From the NCBI GenBank assembly GCA_031382085.1, contig JANMYM010000083.1:124001-188000 (forward strand): a stretch of DNA of 64,000 bases. The letters run 5' to 3'. The notes beneath the pieces are model-generated. The model was not told where the DNA came from. It searched no databases and saw only the letters and a list, made by a program, of their open reading frames with translations. Below are positions 26,882 to 35,897 of the stretch, in pieces. The position numbers were made by a program, and so were the translations under genes. Within the stretch, counting starts at the first letter, position 1; the number at the start of each line of letters is the position of its first letter. This DNA comes from UBA964 sp031382085 (GTDB lineage Bacteria > Pseudomonadota > Gammaproteobacteria > Steroidobacterales > Steroidobacteraceae).

Positions 26882-28135
26882 ATGCGTTTGAAAGAACTGT
26901 TCGCCTACCGGGACTTCGTCCGTTACGCGCTCGGACGCTTCGCTGCCACCATCGCCTGGCAAATGTTAGGTGTCACGGTCGGCTGGTGGATCTATCGCCT
27001 AACAGGCGATCCGCTCGACCTGGGCTATGTCGGCCTGGCGCAGTTCCTGCCGTTCCTAATGCTGGTTTTGCCGGCCGGCCAGATTGCCGACCGTGTCGAT
27101 CGACGCCGGGTGCTGATGTTTGCCTACATCATCGAGGCGCTGGCGGTGCTCGCCCTGTTGTGGATCAGCCTGAAGTGGCAGGGGCATAGCTGGCCAATTT
27201 TCATGGCGCTCGCGATCTTTGGCTGCGGCCGGGCATTCTGGATGCCGACCGGCCAGGCAATGACCGTGAACCTGGTGCCATCGCAGGTGTTTCCGCGCGC
27301 CGTCGCCTTCAATTCGACGCTGTTTCAATTGGCTGTAATTGCCGGGCCTGCGGTGGGCGGATTGACGCTGGCCCTCGGCGACAGCCTGCTGCAGGGACGC
27401 GGCGTCGAACTCAGTCTCGGGATCATCCTTGGCCTGCTGCTGGTGGTCGTGCTGCTGATGGCCAGCATCAAGGCACAGCAAAAGACCGGCGCCCACGGCG
27501 AATGGCGCCTCGATGACGTGTTTGACGGCCTGCGGTTTGTCTGGCGCAACAAACCGGTGTTAGGTTCCATCACACTCGATCTGTTTGCCGTGCTGCTGGG
27601 TGGCGCCGTGGCGCTGTTGCCGATCTTCGCCAAAGACATCCTGCATGTCGGACCCATTGGCTTTGGGGTGCTGCGCGCGGCGCCTGGCGTAGGCGCGATG
27701 CTGACCGCGGCGTGGCTCGCAGTCCGGCCCCTCAACGGTCATATCGGGCGCTACCTGTTCGGTGGTGTCGGCCTGTTCGCCGTGGCGACGGTGCTGTTTG
27801 GGGTATCTACCTCGTTCTGGTGGTCGCTGCTGCTGCTCTTTCTGATGGGTGTCGGCGATATGGTCAGCGTCTTTGTGCGGCATTTGCTGGTGCAGCTGCA
27901 GACTCCCAATGAAATCCGCGGCCGGGTCAGTGCGGTCAACGCGATGTTCGTCGGCGCATCCAACGAATTGGGCGAATTCGAATCCGGTGTGACGGCCAAA
28001 TGGTGGGGCACGGTGCCCGCCGTCGTTGTTGGTGGCCTGGCCTGCGGCGCGGCGGTCTGCGCCTGCATGCTGGTGTTCCCGGTGTTGCGTAAAATGGATC
28101 GATTTCCTGCCCAGTTGCCGCACCCGCGGAACTAG
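26882..28135 (+). CDS. MFS transporter, DHA3/EntS-like
   Basis: 417 residues with about twelve transmembrane helices. The ALGRFAATIAWQMLGVTVGWWIY start, GQIADRVDRRRVLM in the helix 2-3 loop (MFS signature), and GPAVGG in helix 5 fit the MFS_3 group of drug or siderophore exporters. It is divergent from the double hydrolase gene and precedes the lipoprotein gene at 28223 by 87 bp. The substrate is unknown; it might export a product made by the neighbouring hydrolases, which is only context. Confidence 0.85.
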   Translation: MRLKELFAYRDFVRYALGRFAATIAWQMLGVTVGWWIYRLTGDPLDLGYVGLAQFLPFLMLVLPAGQIADRVDRRRVLMFAYIIEALAVLALLWISLKWQGHSWPIFMALAIFGCGRAFWMPTGQAMTVNLVPSQVFPRAVAFNSTLFQLAVIAGPAVGGLTLALGDSLLQGRGVELSLGIILGLLLVVVLLMASIKAQQKTGAHGEWRLDDVFDGLRFVWRNKPVLGSITLDLFAVLLGGAVALLPIFAKDILHVGPIGFGVLRAAPGVGAMLTAAWLAVRPLNGHIGRYLFGGVGLFAVATVLFGVSTSFWWSLLLLFLMGVGDMVSVFVRHLLVQLQTPNEIRGRVSAVNAMFVGASNELGEFESGVTAKWWGTVPAVVVGGLACGAAVCACMLVFPVLRKMDRFPAQLPHPRN

Positions 28136-28222
28136 TTACCACTGCGCCGGTCCGTTCTAAAGAGACGGCGCCTGAGATTGCTGCGGGCCCGTGGCATACT
28201 CAGGTCAACGCAGGAGGCCGTT

Positions 28223-28939
28223 ATGCGTTGTTCATTCGCTATGGGGAATTCCGTCCAGCAGATGCTGCGCAGCAGCGCGCTCGCCGTGCTGGCGCTGTCA
28301 GTGGCCGCGTGTGTGCAGTCCCGGGTCGCGGAAACCCGCGAAACAGGCAGCCAGATCGTCGGCAATGAAGCCATCGTGATTCTGGCGAAACCGCAAATCG
28401 AAGGCGCCGGCGCCGAAGACCGATTCATGGACTGCCTGGGGCGCAAGCTTTCGGGCGGCTCGAAGCCCATTGCGGTGCGCGACAACAACCAGTTTGTCGA
28501 CGATATGTTTCCCTGGTTTGAGCCATCCACGGCGCCATTGCGGCCCGCGGCGATCACGTCACTTCTAACAAAGCCGGGTGTCGCGGAGCAGATGGCGAGC
28601 AGCGGTGTGCGTTATGTCGTATGGCTCGACGGCTCGACCCGCAAGACCGACGGCGGCGGCAGTATTGCCTGCGGCGCGGCTCCAGGCGCGGCCGGCTGCG
28701 TGGGCTTTGGCTGGTGGGAAAAAGAATCCAACTACGAAGCGACGGTTTGGGATATGAAGCTGGCGAAATCCGCCGGGTCGATCGACACCAAGGTTCATGG
28801 CACCAGCGCCATGGTCGGTGTCATCGTACCGCTACCATTCATCGCACGTGTCGAAGGTACCGCCTGCGATCGCATGTCGGACCAGCTACGGGAGTTTTTT
28901 CAGGGCAATCCCGCGGTCGCCGCGGCGTCGAGCAATTGA
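28223..28939 (+). CDS. Lipoprotein, first gene of the vWA/ExbB locus
   Basis: 238 residues, starting at the ATG at 28223 behind a perfect AGGAGG. The signal peptide ends in LSVAAC, a lipobox, so it is predicted to be a lipoprotein. The mature domain begins with a GNEAIVILAKPQIEG strand followed by CLGRKLSGGSKPIAVRDNNQF, reminiscent of CsgG-like or other nucleotide-free alpha/beta lipoproteins, and later a Gly-rich segment with two Cys. No function is recognised. It opens a run of closely spaced same-strand genes that continues to 46.3 kb. Confidence 0.75.
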   Translation: MRCSFAMGNSVQQMLRSSALAVLALSVAACVQSRVAETRETGSQIVGNEAIVILAKPQIEGAGAEDRFMDCLGRKLSGGSKPIAVRDNNQFVDDMFPWFEPSTAPLRPAAITSLLTKPGVAEQMASSGVRYVVWLDGSTRKTDGGGSIACGAAPGAAGCVGFGWWEKESNYEATVWDMKLAKSAGSIDTKVHGTSAMVGVIVPLPFIARVEGTACDRMSDQLREFFQGNPAVAAASSN

Positions 28940-28967
28940 GCATGAATTCTTCGTTAGGTATCCCAAC

Positions 28968-29684
28968 ATGAAAAAGCCGGCAGTCACAGTTATCCTCGCA
29001 ACGCTGGTGCTGACAGCCTGCGCCACGCAGAGCGGCGGTGGTTCTGGTGGCAGTTCTGGTGGCAGTTCTGGTGGCGGCTCAGGCAGTTCCGGCGGCGGCG
29101 TGAGCGGCGGAATCGGTGGCGGTGTTAGCACGGGTGGCGCAGGTACCGCCGGTGGCGGCGGCGTCAGCCTGCCGTCCATTCCAACAGCCGGCGGCGGCAG
29201 TGCGCAAACCGAAGAGGAAAAGCGCGGCAAGATCGACGCGCGCATGGATGAGTCCATGGGCGAGTTCGATCGTGAGCTGCAGAAGGAAAAAGAACGCGTT
29301 GCGAAGGAACGGGACGAACGTCAGCAGAGCGGCGGTGCGGGCGGTCGCGGTGGCGCGAGCGGTGCGGATTCCGGCGCCGGTGGCGCAGGTGCTGCGGGTG
29401 CCGGCGGCGCAGCCGCTGGCGGCGGCCAGGGCCGCAAGGGCGATCTGCGTTCCGACAAGGAGGGTAGCGGTGGCCCGGCGGGCTCGAAGGACCGGCAAGG
29501 CAGCGAATCGGCGGGGGGTCGTGGCGGTTCCGGCGGAGCGGCCGATCCGCGTTCCGGACAGGGCAGTGACGACGATGTCGTAGCGCGGCGCCTGCGGCGC
29601 GCAGCCGAACAGGAGACCGATCCGGAGCTCAAGGAAAAGCTCTGGAAGGAATACGAAGACTACAAACGCAATGCGCGCGGATAA
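28968..29684 (+). CDS. Gly-rich, low-complexity lipoprotein
   Basis: 238 residues from the ATG at 28968. LATLVLTAC is a lipobox. After it come a Gly/Ser linker (GSGGSSGGSSGGGSGSSGGG, encoded by 12-bp tandem repeats), a Gly/Val region, a charged helix of about 40 residues (EEEKRGKIDARMDESMGEF onward, coiled-coil-like), a Gly/Ala-rich second linker, and a charged C-terminal helix. It looks like a flexible tether or spacer anchored in the envelope. It ends 3 bp before the next lipoprotein gene. No family recognised. Confidence 0.7.
   Translation: MKKPAVTVILATLVLTACATQSGGGSGGSSGGSSGGGSGSSGGGVSGGIGGGVSTGGAGTAGGGGVSLPSIPTAGGGSAQTEEEKRGKIDARMDESMGEFDRELQKEKERVAKERDERQQSGGAGGRGGASGADSGAGGAGAAGAGGAAAGGGQGRKGDLRSDKEGSGGPAGSKDRQGSESAGGRGGSGGAADPRSGQGSDDDVVARRLRRAAEQETDPELKEKLWKEYEDYKRNARG
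29046..29069 (+). repeat. 12-bp tandem repeat coding Gly-Gly-Ser-Ser linker
   Basis: Two exact copies of GGTGGCAGTTCT (29046-29057 and 29058-29069), flanked by near copies on both sides, within the Gly-rich lipoprotein gene. In-frame slippage would change linker length without breaking the gene. Confidence 0.85.
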
Positions 29685-29687
29685 TTT

Positions 29688-31052
29688 ATGAGCATGCGAA
29701 AATTTATTTTTGTTAGCTTGGCGGCGCTCGCGAGCAGCGCCTGCGTAACCAGCGACATCCGGCCCCAGGCCAGGGTGCAGGTGCTGCAGGCGAAACAGGA
29801 AATCGCGGCTGCGGAACTGCTGGACGTGGGCATCCGGGTTTTCGATCCCGGTCTACCGGCAGCGTCCGCCGATGCCGCCGTCGATACCGAGCAGCTGGCG
29901 AAGAAAGGCATTTACCCCGAGCTGCGCAGGGCCGAGGCGCGCTGGATCCCGGCGAAGCTGCGCGCTACGCTGGAGTCCACCAGTCAATGGGGCGCCGTGC
30001 GCGTCATACCCGATGCGGTGCAGTTTCTGGATGTGATTGTCACCGGCCGAATTGTCGAATCCAACGGCATGAATCTGGCGATCGTCATCGATGCACGCGA
30101 TTCGCAGGGGCGCGTATGGATCAACAGCCTGCGCTCCGAAACGGTCGCGGATCTGGGCGCCTACAAGACCGATGCCGCACTGAAATTGCGCGATCCGTTC
30201 GAGAATGTCTACGCGGCCATCGCCAACGCCTTGTTAGCTGCCCGGGACCGCCTGAGCGCAACGGAACGCCGCGAGATCCGCCACGTCACCGATCTGCGTT
30301 TTGCGGCCGACATTACCCCTGAAAAAGCCGGCGGTTATGTAGCCGCGGATGCCAAAGGCATCCTGCGCATCACGCGCCTGCCGGCGGACAACGACCCGGT
30401 CATGAACCGGGTTGCGCAAATTCGCGAGCGTGATTTGAATGTGGTCGACACGTTCGACGCCTATTACGGTGGTTTTTACGACCGGCTGTCCGAGCCCTAT
30501 GGTCAGTATCGGCGCGTCAGTTTCGATGAAATGGACAAGGTCCAGCAGGCCAAGAATGCAGCCCGCACACGTATCGGATTGGGTGCTGCCGTTATTCTCG
30601 CCAGCGTGTTGACACCCCAGGCATGCTCGGCCGACAGCTACAACTGCCAGATTGCCGAAAACACGGCGCGCAGTATCGGTATCGGCAGCGGCGTGGCGGC
30701 GATCTACTCAGGTGTCAAAAAGTACGGCGATGTGAAAGTGCATGCCGAAGCCCTGAGCGAGTTGGCGCGCTCGTTCGAAAACGAGTCCAAAGGTCAGGTG
30801 GTCGAGGTCGAAGGCCGTATGCTGAAGCTGACCGGCACCGCTGAGGAGCAGTACCGCGAATGGCGCAAGCTGCTGGCGCAATGGTATCGCAGCGATAGCG
30901 GCGGTCCGCCGCCGACGATGCAGCCGCCCGCGCCGGTATCCGCGCCGGCGCCGGCAGCGGTACCGGCGGCGGCAGGTACCGCGGCAGGTACCGCGGCAGG
31001 TACCCCGGTTCTCGCTGCAGACCCTGCTGCGACCGCGCCGCCAAAACAGTAG
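29688..31052 (+). CDS. Lipoprotein of the vWA/ExbB locus with Pro/Ala-rich tail
   Basis: 454 residues (Met3 is an alternative start). ALASSAC is the lipobox. The first 200 mature residues form an alpha/beta region (RWIPAKLRATLESTSQWGAV, VTGRIVESNGMNLAIVIDA) resembling periplasmic lipoproteins that build outer-membrane collars. A hydrophobic helix at about 300-318 (RIGLGAAVILASVLTP) and a GIGSGVAAIYSG segment are membrane-active candidates. The tail (about 405-454) is Pro/Ala-rich with an AAGT repeat from three 12-bp units. Unknown function. It is 3 bp after the Gly-rich lipoprotein and 58 bp before the kinase gene. Confidence 0.72.
   Translation: MSMRKFIFVSLAALASSACVTSDIRPQARVQVLQAKQEIAAAELLDVGIRVFDPGLPAASADAAVDTEQLAKKGIYPELRRAEARWIPAKLRATLESTSQWGAVRVIPDAVQFLDVIVTGRIVESNGMNLAIVIDARDSQGRVWINSLRSETVADLGAYKTDAALKLRDPFENVYAAIANALLAARDRLSATERREIRHVTDLRFAADITPEKAGGYVAADAKGILRITRLPADNDPVMNRVAQIRERDLNVVDTFDAYYGGFYDRLSEPYGQYRRVSFDEMDKVQQAKNAARTRIGLGAAVILASVLTPQACSADSYNCQIAENTARSIGIGSGVAAIYSGVKKYGDVKVHAEALSELARSFENESKGQVVEVEGRMLKLTGTAEEQYREWRKLLAQWYRSDSGGPPPTMQPPAPVSAPAPAAVPAAAGTAAGTAAGTPVLAADPAATAPPKQ
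30971..31006 (+). repeat. Three 12-bp tandem repeats coding Ala-Gly-Thr-Ala
   Basis: GGCAGGTACCGC at 30971 and 30983, and GGCAGGTACCCC at 30995 (last copy with one change), in the tail of the lipoprotein gene at 29688. In frame, so copy-number change only alters tail length. Confidence 0.85.
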
Positions 31053-31110
31053 AATTCCACCCGCCGCCGAATCGGCGCGCTTTGCGGCCTGGCCGCGGAT
31101 ACGGAGTGGC

Positions 31111-33441
31111 ATGCTGAGTCTCGTCCCGGAACAACGGTTGTTAGATCGTTTTGTCCTGCTCGAGAAGATCGGGACAGGCGGTCATGGCGAGGTCTGGCGC
31201 GCGCTGGATACGCAGAGTGACTCGCAGGTCGCGATCAAGGTCCTGTTTCCGCAGCTGGCACATTCCGGCGCAGCCTGGGAGCTGCTGCAGCACGAATACG
31301 ACATCGCGCAGCGCCTCAGTCACAAGTCGATTCTGGAAATCTACCAGCCGCTGCGTGACGAACAGTTCACGGTGTTGCCGATGCAGCTTGCGACCGGCGA
31401 TCTGCGCCGCCTGCGCGGCGACAGCTACCTGCGCATTGTGCCGATGCTGCTCGATATTGCCGGCGCCCTGGCGCATGCGCATGCGCGTGGCGTGATTCAC
31501 CGCGACCTCAAGCCAGCCAACGTGCTGGTCGACGAGGAGGGGCAGATCAAACTCGCGGATTTCGGCGCGGCCCGCCTGTCGGAGGGCGATGAGTCGGCAA
31601 ATGCCGGCTCGCCCTTCAGCGCCAGTCCGCAACAGCTGTTAGGAGAGGCGGCGTCGACGCTGGATGACATCTATGGCCTCGGTGCACTTGCCTATGAATT
31701 GCTGAGCGGCTACCCGCCGCACTATCCGAATTTCGACCGCAAAATCATGGTCGAACAGCCGGTGCCGCCGCTGCAGGCGGCGCAGGCGCTGCCGCCCCGG
31801 CTCGATGCCCTGGTGATGCGCATGCTCGCCAAGACGCCCGAGGGCAGGCCGGCTTCCATGGAAGAAGTGCTGGAAGGCCTGCGCGCCGCGCTGCAGGACA
31901 CGCTGGAGAATGTCGCCGACACCGGCGAGCGCGCGCCTGCCGAAAAATCGATTGCGCTCGACGATACCGCGAACGAAACCCTGGTTCTGGAAGGCAGCAG
32001 CGATGCGGCCACCGGCCCGTCGCTCGCGGAAGATCGGCCACGACGCAAGATCTGGCTCTGGGTTTCGCTCGGTTCCGCGCTTGCGTTGTTAGCGGCGGTG
32101 TTCCTGCTGTTGCCACGTTTTGTCAAGGCGCCAGCCGCAAGCGCGGCCGTGGACAAAGCGGCCAGTCCGGCGGCCGACACAATTGAGGCGGCCGCGCAGC
32201 TGGTAGCCAAGCGCGCCGAACGCGAGCGGACATTTGCCGATCGTCGCAGGGCTTTCGACCAGTTGTTAGCTCAGCTGGAGACTCAGCAGGCTGCACTCTG
32301 GGCGGGACCAGCGTTTGCCGCCGGCAAGTCGCTGGGCCTGGATGCGGTGGCCGCTCAGGAAGCCGCGAAGGACGACATCGCCAACAATCGGCTGGACGTT
32401 GCGCTGCAGCGTTTGCAGAAAGTGGCGGACCTCGCGCCGCAGGCCTACAAGGCACAGATGACCGCGGGCGAGCAGGCGTTGCAGGACGGCCAGATCGAAG
32501 CCGCGCGCGCGGCTTTTGACCTCGCGCTCAAGCTCAGGCCGGAAGATCGCGAGGCCAAGCTCGGTCTTGAGCGCAGCACCCAGCTGCAGCCTTTGCTGCC
32601 GGTGCTGGTGCAGGCGGACAACGACCTGGCGCAAAACAAGTTCCGGGCGGCTACCGAGGGCTATGCCACCGTGCTGCGGGTCGAGCCACGCCTGAAACGC
32701 GCCATCGACGGCCTGGCGCGCGCGCGCGGGTCGTACGGCGCGAGCGAGTTCCAGAGCGCCCTGGGCAGTGGCCTGGCGGCCTTGCGCGCGGGCAAACTGG
32801 ACGAGGCGCGCAGCGCGCTGGAGCGCGCCCGCGCACTGAATCCGGCCGCGCCCGAGGTCGCCGCAGCATTTGCGCAGCTGGAAGGCCGCAAGACGGGCAT
32901 CAGCCTGGCCACTGACCAGCAGGGAATATTGCAGCTCGAGACCAGCGAACGCTGGGCGGACGCGCTCGCCGCCTATAACAGGGTGCTTAAAGGCGATGCA
33001 TCGGTGGAGTTCGCTCGTGCCGGCAAGGCGCGCGTAACGCCGCATGTGGAACTTGCGCGCCGGCTGCAGGGTCTTATCGATCAACCCGATCGACTTTCGA
33101 GTCCCGCCGTGCGCACCGAAACCCAACAAATGCTCACAACCGCGCGATCAACCGCCCCATCCGGTCCGGTGCTCCGTTCGCAGATTTCGCGCCTGGAGTT
33201 GCTGATCCCGCAATATGAAAAGCCGGTTCATGTGGTGCTGGAGTCCGACAGCCAAACTCTGCTGAGCCTGTCCGGAGTTGGTGCGCTCGGCAGCTTTGCG
33301 CATCGCGAGCTGGAATTGCTGCCCGGCAAGTACACGCTGACGGGCACGCGCAACGGCTACCGGGATGTGCGCCGCGAACTCGTCGTCAAGCCGGGTGACG
33401 GCAACCCGGCATTCGAATTGCACTGCACTGACACGATCTGA
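31111..33441 (+). CDS. Transmembrane Ser/Thr protein kinase with periplasmic TPR and PEGA-like regions
   Basis: 776 residues. Kinase domain 13-270: GTGGHGEV P-loop, K43 in AIKVL, HRDLKPAN with catalytic D132, and DFG at 150-152, so an active PknB-type (Hanks) kinase. One transmembrane helix at about 314-336. The outer part (340-700) has TPR-like helices, and the last 80 residues form a PEGA-like beta domain (LLPGKYTLTGTRNGYRDVRRELVV). The topology suggests a receptor: periplasmic sensing, cytosolic phosphorylation. Likely clients are the FHA domains encoded by the next gene and by the gene at 37055. The next gene starts 8 bp downstream. Confidence 0.9.
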   Translation: MLSLVPEQRLLDRFVLLEKIGTGGHGEVWRALDTQSDSQVAIKVLFPQLAHSGAAWELLQHEYDIAQRLSHKSILEIYQPLRDEQFTVLPMQLATGDLRRLRGDSYLRIVPMLLDIAGALAHAHARGVIHRDLKPANVLVDEEGQIKLADFGAARLSEGDESANAGSPFSASPQQLLGEAASTLDDIYGLGALAYELLSGYPPHYPNFDRKIMVEQPVPPLQAAQALPPRLDALVMRMLAKTPEGRPASMEEVLEGLRAALQDTLENVADTGERAPAEKSIALDDTANETLVLEGSSDAATGPSLAEDRPRRKIWLWVSLGSALALLAAVFLLLPRFVKAPAASAAVDKAASPAADTIEAAAQLVAKRAERERTFADRRRAFDQLLAQLETQQAALWAGPAFAAGKSLGLDAVAAQEAAKDDIANNRLDVALQRLQKVADLAPQAYKAQMTAGEQALQDGQIEAARAAFDLALKLRPEDREAKLGLERSTQLQPLLPVLVQADNDLAQNKFRAATEGYATVLRVEPRLKRAIDGLARARGSYGASEFQSALGSGLAALRAGKLDEARSALERARALNPAAPEVAAAFAQLEGRKTGISLATDQQGILQLETSERWADALAAYNRVLKGDASVEFARAGKARVTPHVELARRLQGLIDQPDRLSSPAVRTETQQMLTTARSTAPSGPVLRSQISRLELLIPQYEKPVHVVLESDSQTLLSLSGVGALGSFAHRELELLPGKYTLTGTRNGYRDVRRELVVKPGDGNPAFELHCTDTI

Positions 33442-33449
33442 GTTTCGCC

Positions 33450-35897
33450 ATGGCCGCTGCGGCATTCGTTCACGTCGATGAACCGGCAGGCGCCCGGCGT
33501 CTGGCCGCGCCACTCGGTATTGGCGGCCCGGGGGCCCGCGTCATCATTCCGGGCACGGCCGACGGCGAGCAGTTGCGGCTCGAGTGCGACGGCGGGCTGT
33601 GGACAGTGCGTCCGTTGTCCGAAAGGCGCATGCGCATCAACGCTGAGTTGTTAGGCGACGCGGCTCGTGAACTGCGTGCCGGCGATGTGCTGGCCGCGGG
33701 CGATGCGCAGTTGCTGGTTGTCGCGAGCGGCCCAGCGGAGCTGCGCCTGACCGTGCGTCATCTCGCGGGCAACGAAACGGTCGCGCCGCTGCGGCCGCCG
33801 CCCAGCCGCAGTGAGCAGGATGACGACAGCGACGTCGATATCATCGCCAGCGACGTGACGCCGGGCGCGCAGGCCGCTCGCAGCGCCGCGCGCGGCGCCG
33901 CAAGGGCCGCGGCGCAACCAGCCGGCGGCTGGCGTTCGCAACGGCTCTGGTGGGCAGTCGCTGCCGCCGCGGTCCTGGCGCTGGTATTCGGTTTGTTAGC
34001 ACGCCTGCAGCGAGTGCCGCTGGATGTGTTGCCGCGCGCAGCGCGGGTGCGCGCCACGGATGCTTTCTTCTCCTGGCAGTCGGGTACCACCCTGTTCGTT
34101 CTGCCTGGCAAGCACCGACTGCGTGCCGAGCAACCTGGCTACGCCACGCTTGAGCGCGATCTCGCCGTGCTGGCGACGCCTAACGAGACCCAGGTGCTGC
34201 GTCTCGACAAGCTGCCCGGCCTGATTGCCATCGATACCGGTGGTATCCGTGCGCAGGTCACGGTCGACGGCGAGCCCGCCGGTCGTGCGCCGGGGGTGCT
34301 GCAAGTCCGTGCGGGCGCACGCACGCTGACGGTGCGCGCGGACCGCTATTTCGACGCGGTCGCCAGGCTTGTAGTTACGGGTGGCGGTGTCCGCCAGAGC
34401 CTGAAAATTCCACTGCGCAGCTCCTGGGGCCGGTTGCAGGTCGACGCTGCGACGCCGGGCGCGATGGTCGGCATCGATGATCAGCCCGCGCGGCCCGCGC
34501 CCACTTTGTTAGATGTCGCCGCTGGCGTGCACCGTGTGCGCATCACCGCGGCAGGCGCCAAGACCTGGGAAAGCAGTGTCATCGTAACCGCCGCGCAGAC
34601 CGCCCGCATCGGACCGATTACGTTAGGTGCTCCGGATGCGAATTTGCAGCTGCAGTCGGAGCCGACGGGCGCCGAGGTCACGGTGAGCGGTGTGTTCAAG
34701 GGGCGAACACCCCTGTCGGTCGCTTTGCCGTCCAGTGCCAACTATGAAATTGCTGTCAGCCGGCCCGGGTACGCACCGTGGTCGCGCGGCGTGCGCGCGG
34801 AACCTGCCGCACGGCTCGCGTTCAACGCGAAGCTGACTCCGGTGCTGGTGGCGCTGCGTGTCAATGGTGAACCCGCCGATGCCGAATTGTCAGTCGATGG
34901 CAGCTCCCGCGGCAAACTGCCGCAGACGCTCGAGCTGACCGCGACCAGCCACACGATAGAGATCCGCAAGTCCGGGCTGCAGATTTTTTCGACGCAGGTT
35001 GACCTGGCGGCCGGCGTGGCGCGGGTGCTCGACTATCGCTTGATACCCGAGGGCCGCAGCGCCGACTGGCAGCCGCCGGCGGCGCGGGTGACCGGGCGGC
35101 TGGCAGGCGCATTGCGGCTGGTCGCGGCAACCAGCTTCCTGATGGGCAGTGAACGGCGCGAGCAGGGCCGCAGACCTAACGAGGTGCAGCGCCGGGTCAC
35201 ATTCTCGCGTGCGTTCTACATTGCGGTGCGTGAAGTCAGCAACGGCGAATTCCGCCGGTTTCGCGCCGGTCACCAGTCCGGGTTTATCGGCAAGCAGAGT
35301 ATCGATCTGGAAAATCAGCCGGTCACCGCGGTGAGCTTTGATGATGCTGCGGCATACTGCAACTGGCTGTCCAAGGAAGAGGGCCTGGCGGAAGCCTACG
35401 AATCCAAGGATGGCAGGTTGGTGCTGAAAAAGCCGGTGACGATCGGTTATCGCCTGCCGACCGAGGCGGAATGGGAGTACGCGGCACGATTCACGCCGCA
35501 GGGCCTCAAGCGGTACGAGTGGGGAAATAGCCTGCCCTGGCCCACGGGTGTTGCGAACCTGGCGGGCGCCGAAACCGGCAATGCCAGCGCAGCTCTGCTG
35601 GCGGACTATCGTGATGATTATCCGACCATTGCGCCGGTCGGGAAATATGCAGCTAACGCGCTTGGTCTCTATGACATGACCGGCAATGTGTCAGAGTGGG
35701 TGAACGATCGATATTCGTCGTTTGTGGATAGCAGTGCCGCAACCGATCCGCTGGGCCCCGACGGCGGCCGCGCGGTCTCGGTACGTGGCGCCAGCTGGCG
35801 CACCGCCACAACAGCCGGTCTGCGACTGGCGGCGCGCGAGTCGGCGGAATCGGGGCGCGATGATCTTGGATTCCGGATTGCGAGGTATGCCGAATGA
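33450..35897 (+). CDS. Membrane protein with N-terminal FHA-like region, PEGA repeats and FGE-sulfatase domain
   Basis: 815 residues. Residues 1-105 are a beta-rich, FHA-like cytosolic region. Then a linker and one transmembrane helix (166-187). Residues 190-540 hold about four PEGA-type beta domains (for example GVFKGRTPLSVALPSSANY). The C-terminal domain (about 555-815) is the formylglycine-generating-enzyme/SUMF1 fold: SFLMGSE, FYIAVREVSNGEFRRF, YRLPTEAEWEYAAR, GNVSEWVNDRY, VRGASWRT, DDLGFRIARY. The two active-site cysteines expected near the SW motif are absent, so it is not a sulfatase activator and probably binds a ligand or partner. It overlaps the next gene by 4 bp. Confidence 0.87.
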   Translation: MAAAAFVHVDEPAGARRLAAPLGIGGPGARVIIPGTADGEQLRLECDGGLWTVRPLSERRMRINAELLGDAARELRAGDVLAAGDAQLLVVASGPAELRLTVRHLAGNETVAPLRPPPSRSEQDDDSDVDIIASDVTPGAQAARSAARGAARAAAQPAGGWRSQRLWWAVAAAAVLALVFGLLARLQRVPLDVLPRAARVRATDAFFSWQSGTTLFVLPGKHRLRAEQPGYATLERDLAVLATPNETQVLRLDKLPGLIAIDTGGIRAQVTVDGEPAGRAPGVLQVRAGARTLTVRADRYFDAVARLVVTGGGVRQSLKIPLRSSWGRLQVDAATPGAMVGIDDQPARPAPTLLDVAAGVHRVRITAAGAKTWESSVIVTAAQTARIGPITLGAPDANLQLQSEPTGAEVTVSGVFKGRTPLSVALPSSANYEIAVSRPGYAPWSRGVRAEPAARLAFNAKLTPVLVALRVNGEPADAELSVDGSSRGKLPQTLELTATSHTIEIRKSGLQIFSTQVDLAAGVARVLDYRLIPEGRSADWQPPAARVTGRLAGALRLVAATSFLMGSERREQGRRPNEVQRRVTFSRAFYIAVREVSNGEFRRFRAGHQSGFIGKQSIDLENQPVTAVSFDDAAAYCNWLSKEEGLAEAYESKDGRLVLKKPVTIGYRLPTEAEWEYAARFTPQGLKRYEWGNSLPWPTGVANLAGAETGNASAALLADYRDDYPTIAPVGKYAANALGLYDMTGNVSEWVNDRYSSFVDSSAATDPLGPDGGRAVSVRGASWRTATTAGLRLAARESAESGRDDLGFRIARYAE

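Noticed and set aside
29037..29081. Short repeats that could suggest a CRISPR-like or VNTR locus
   Set aside because: Units are 12 bp, contiguous and in frame with a Gly/Ser linker; no spacers.
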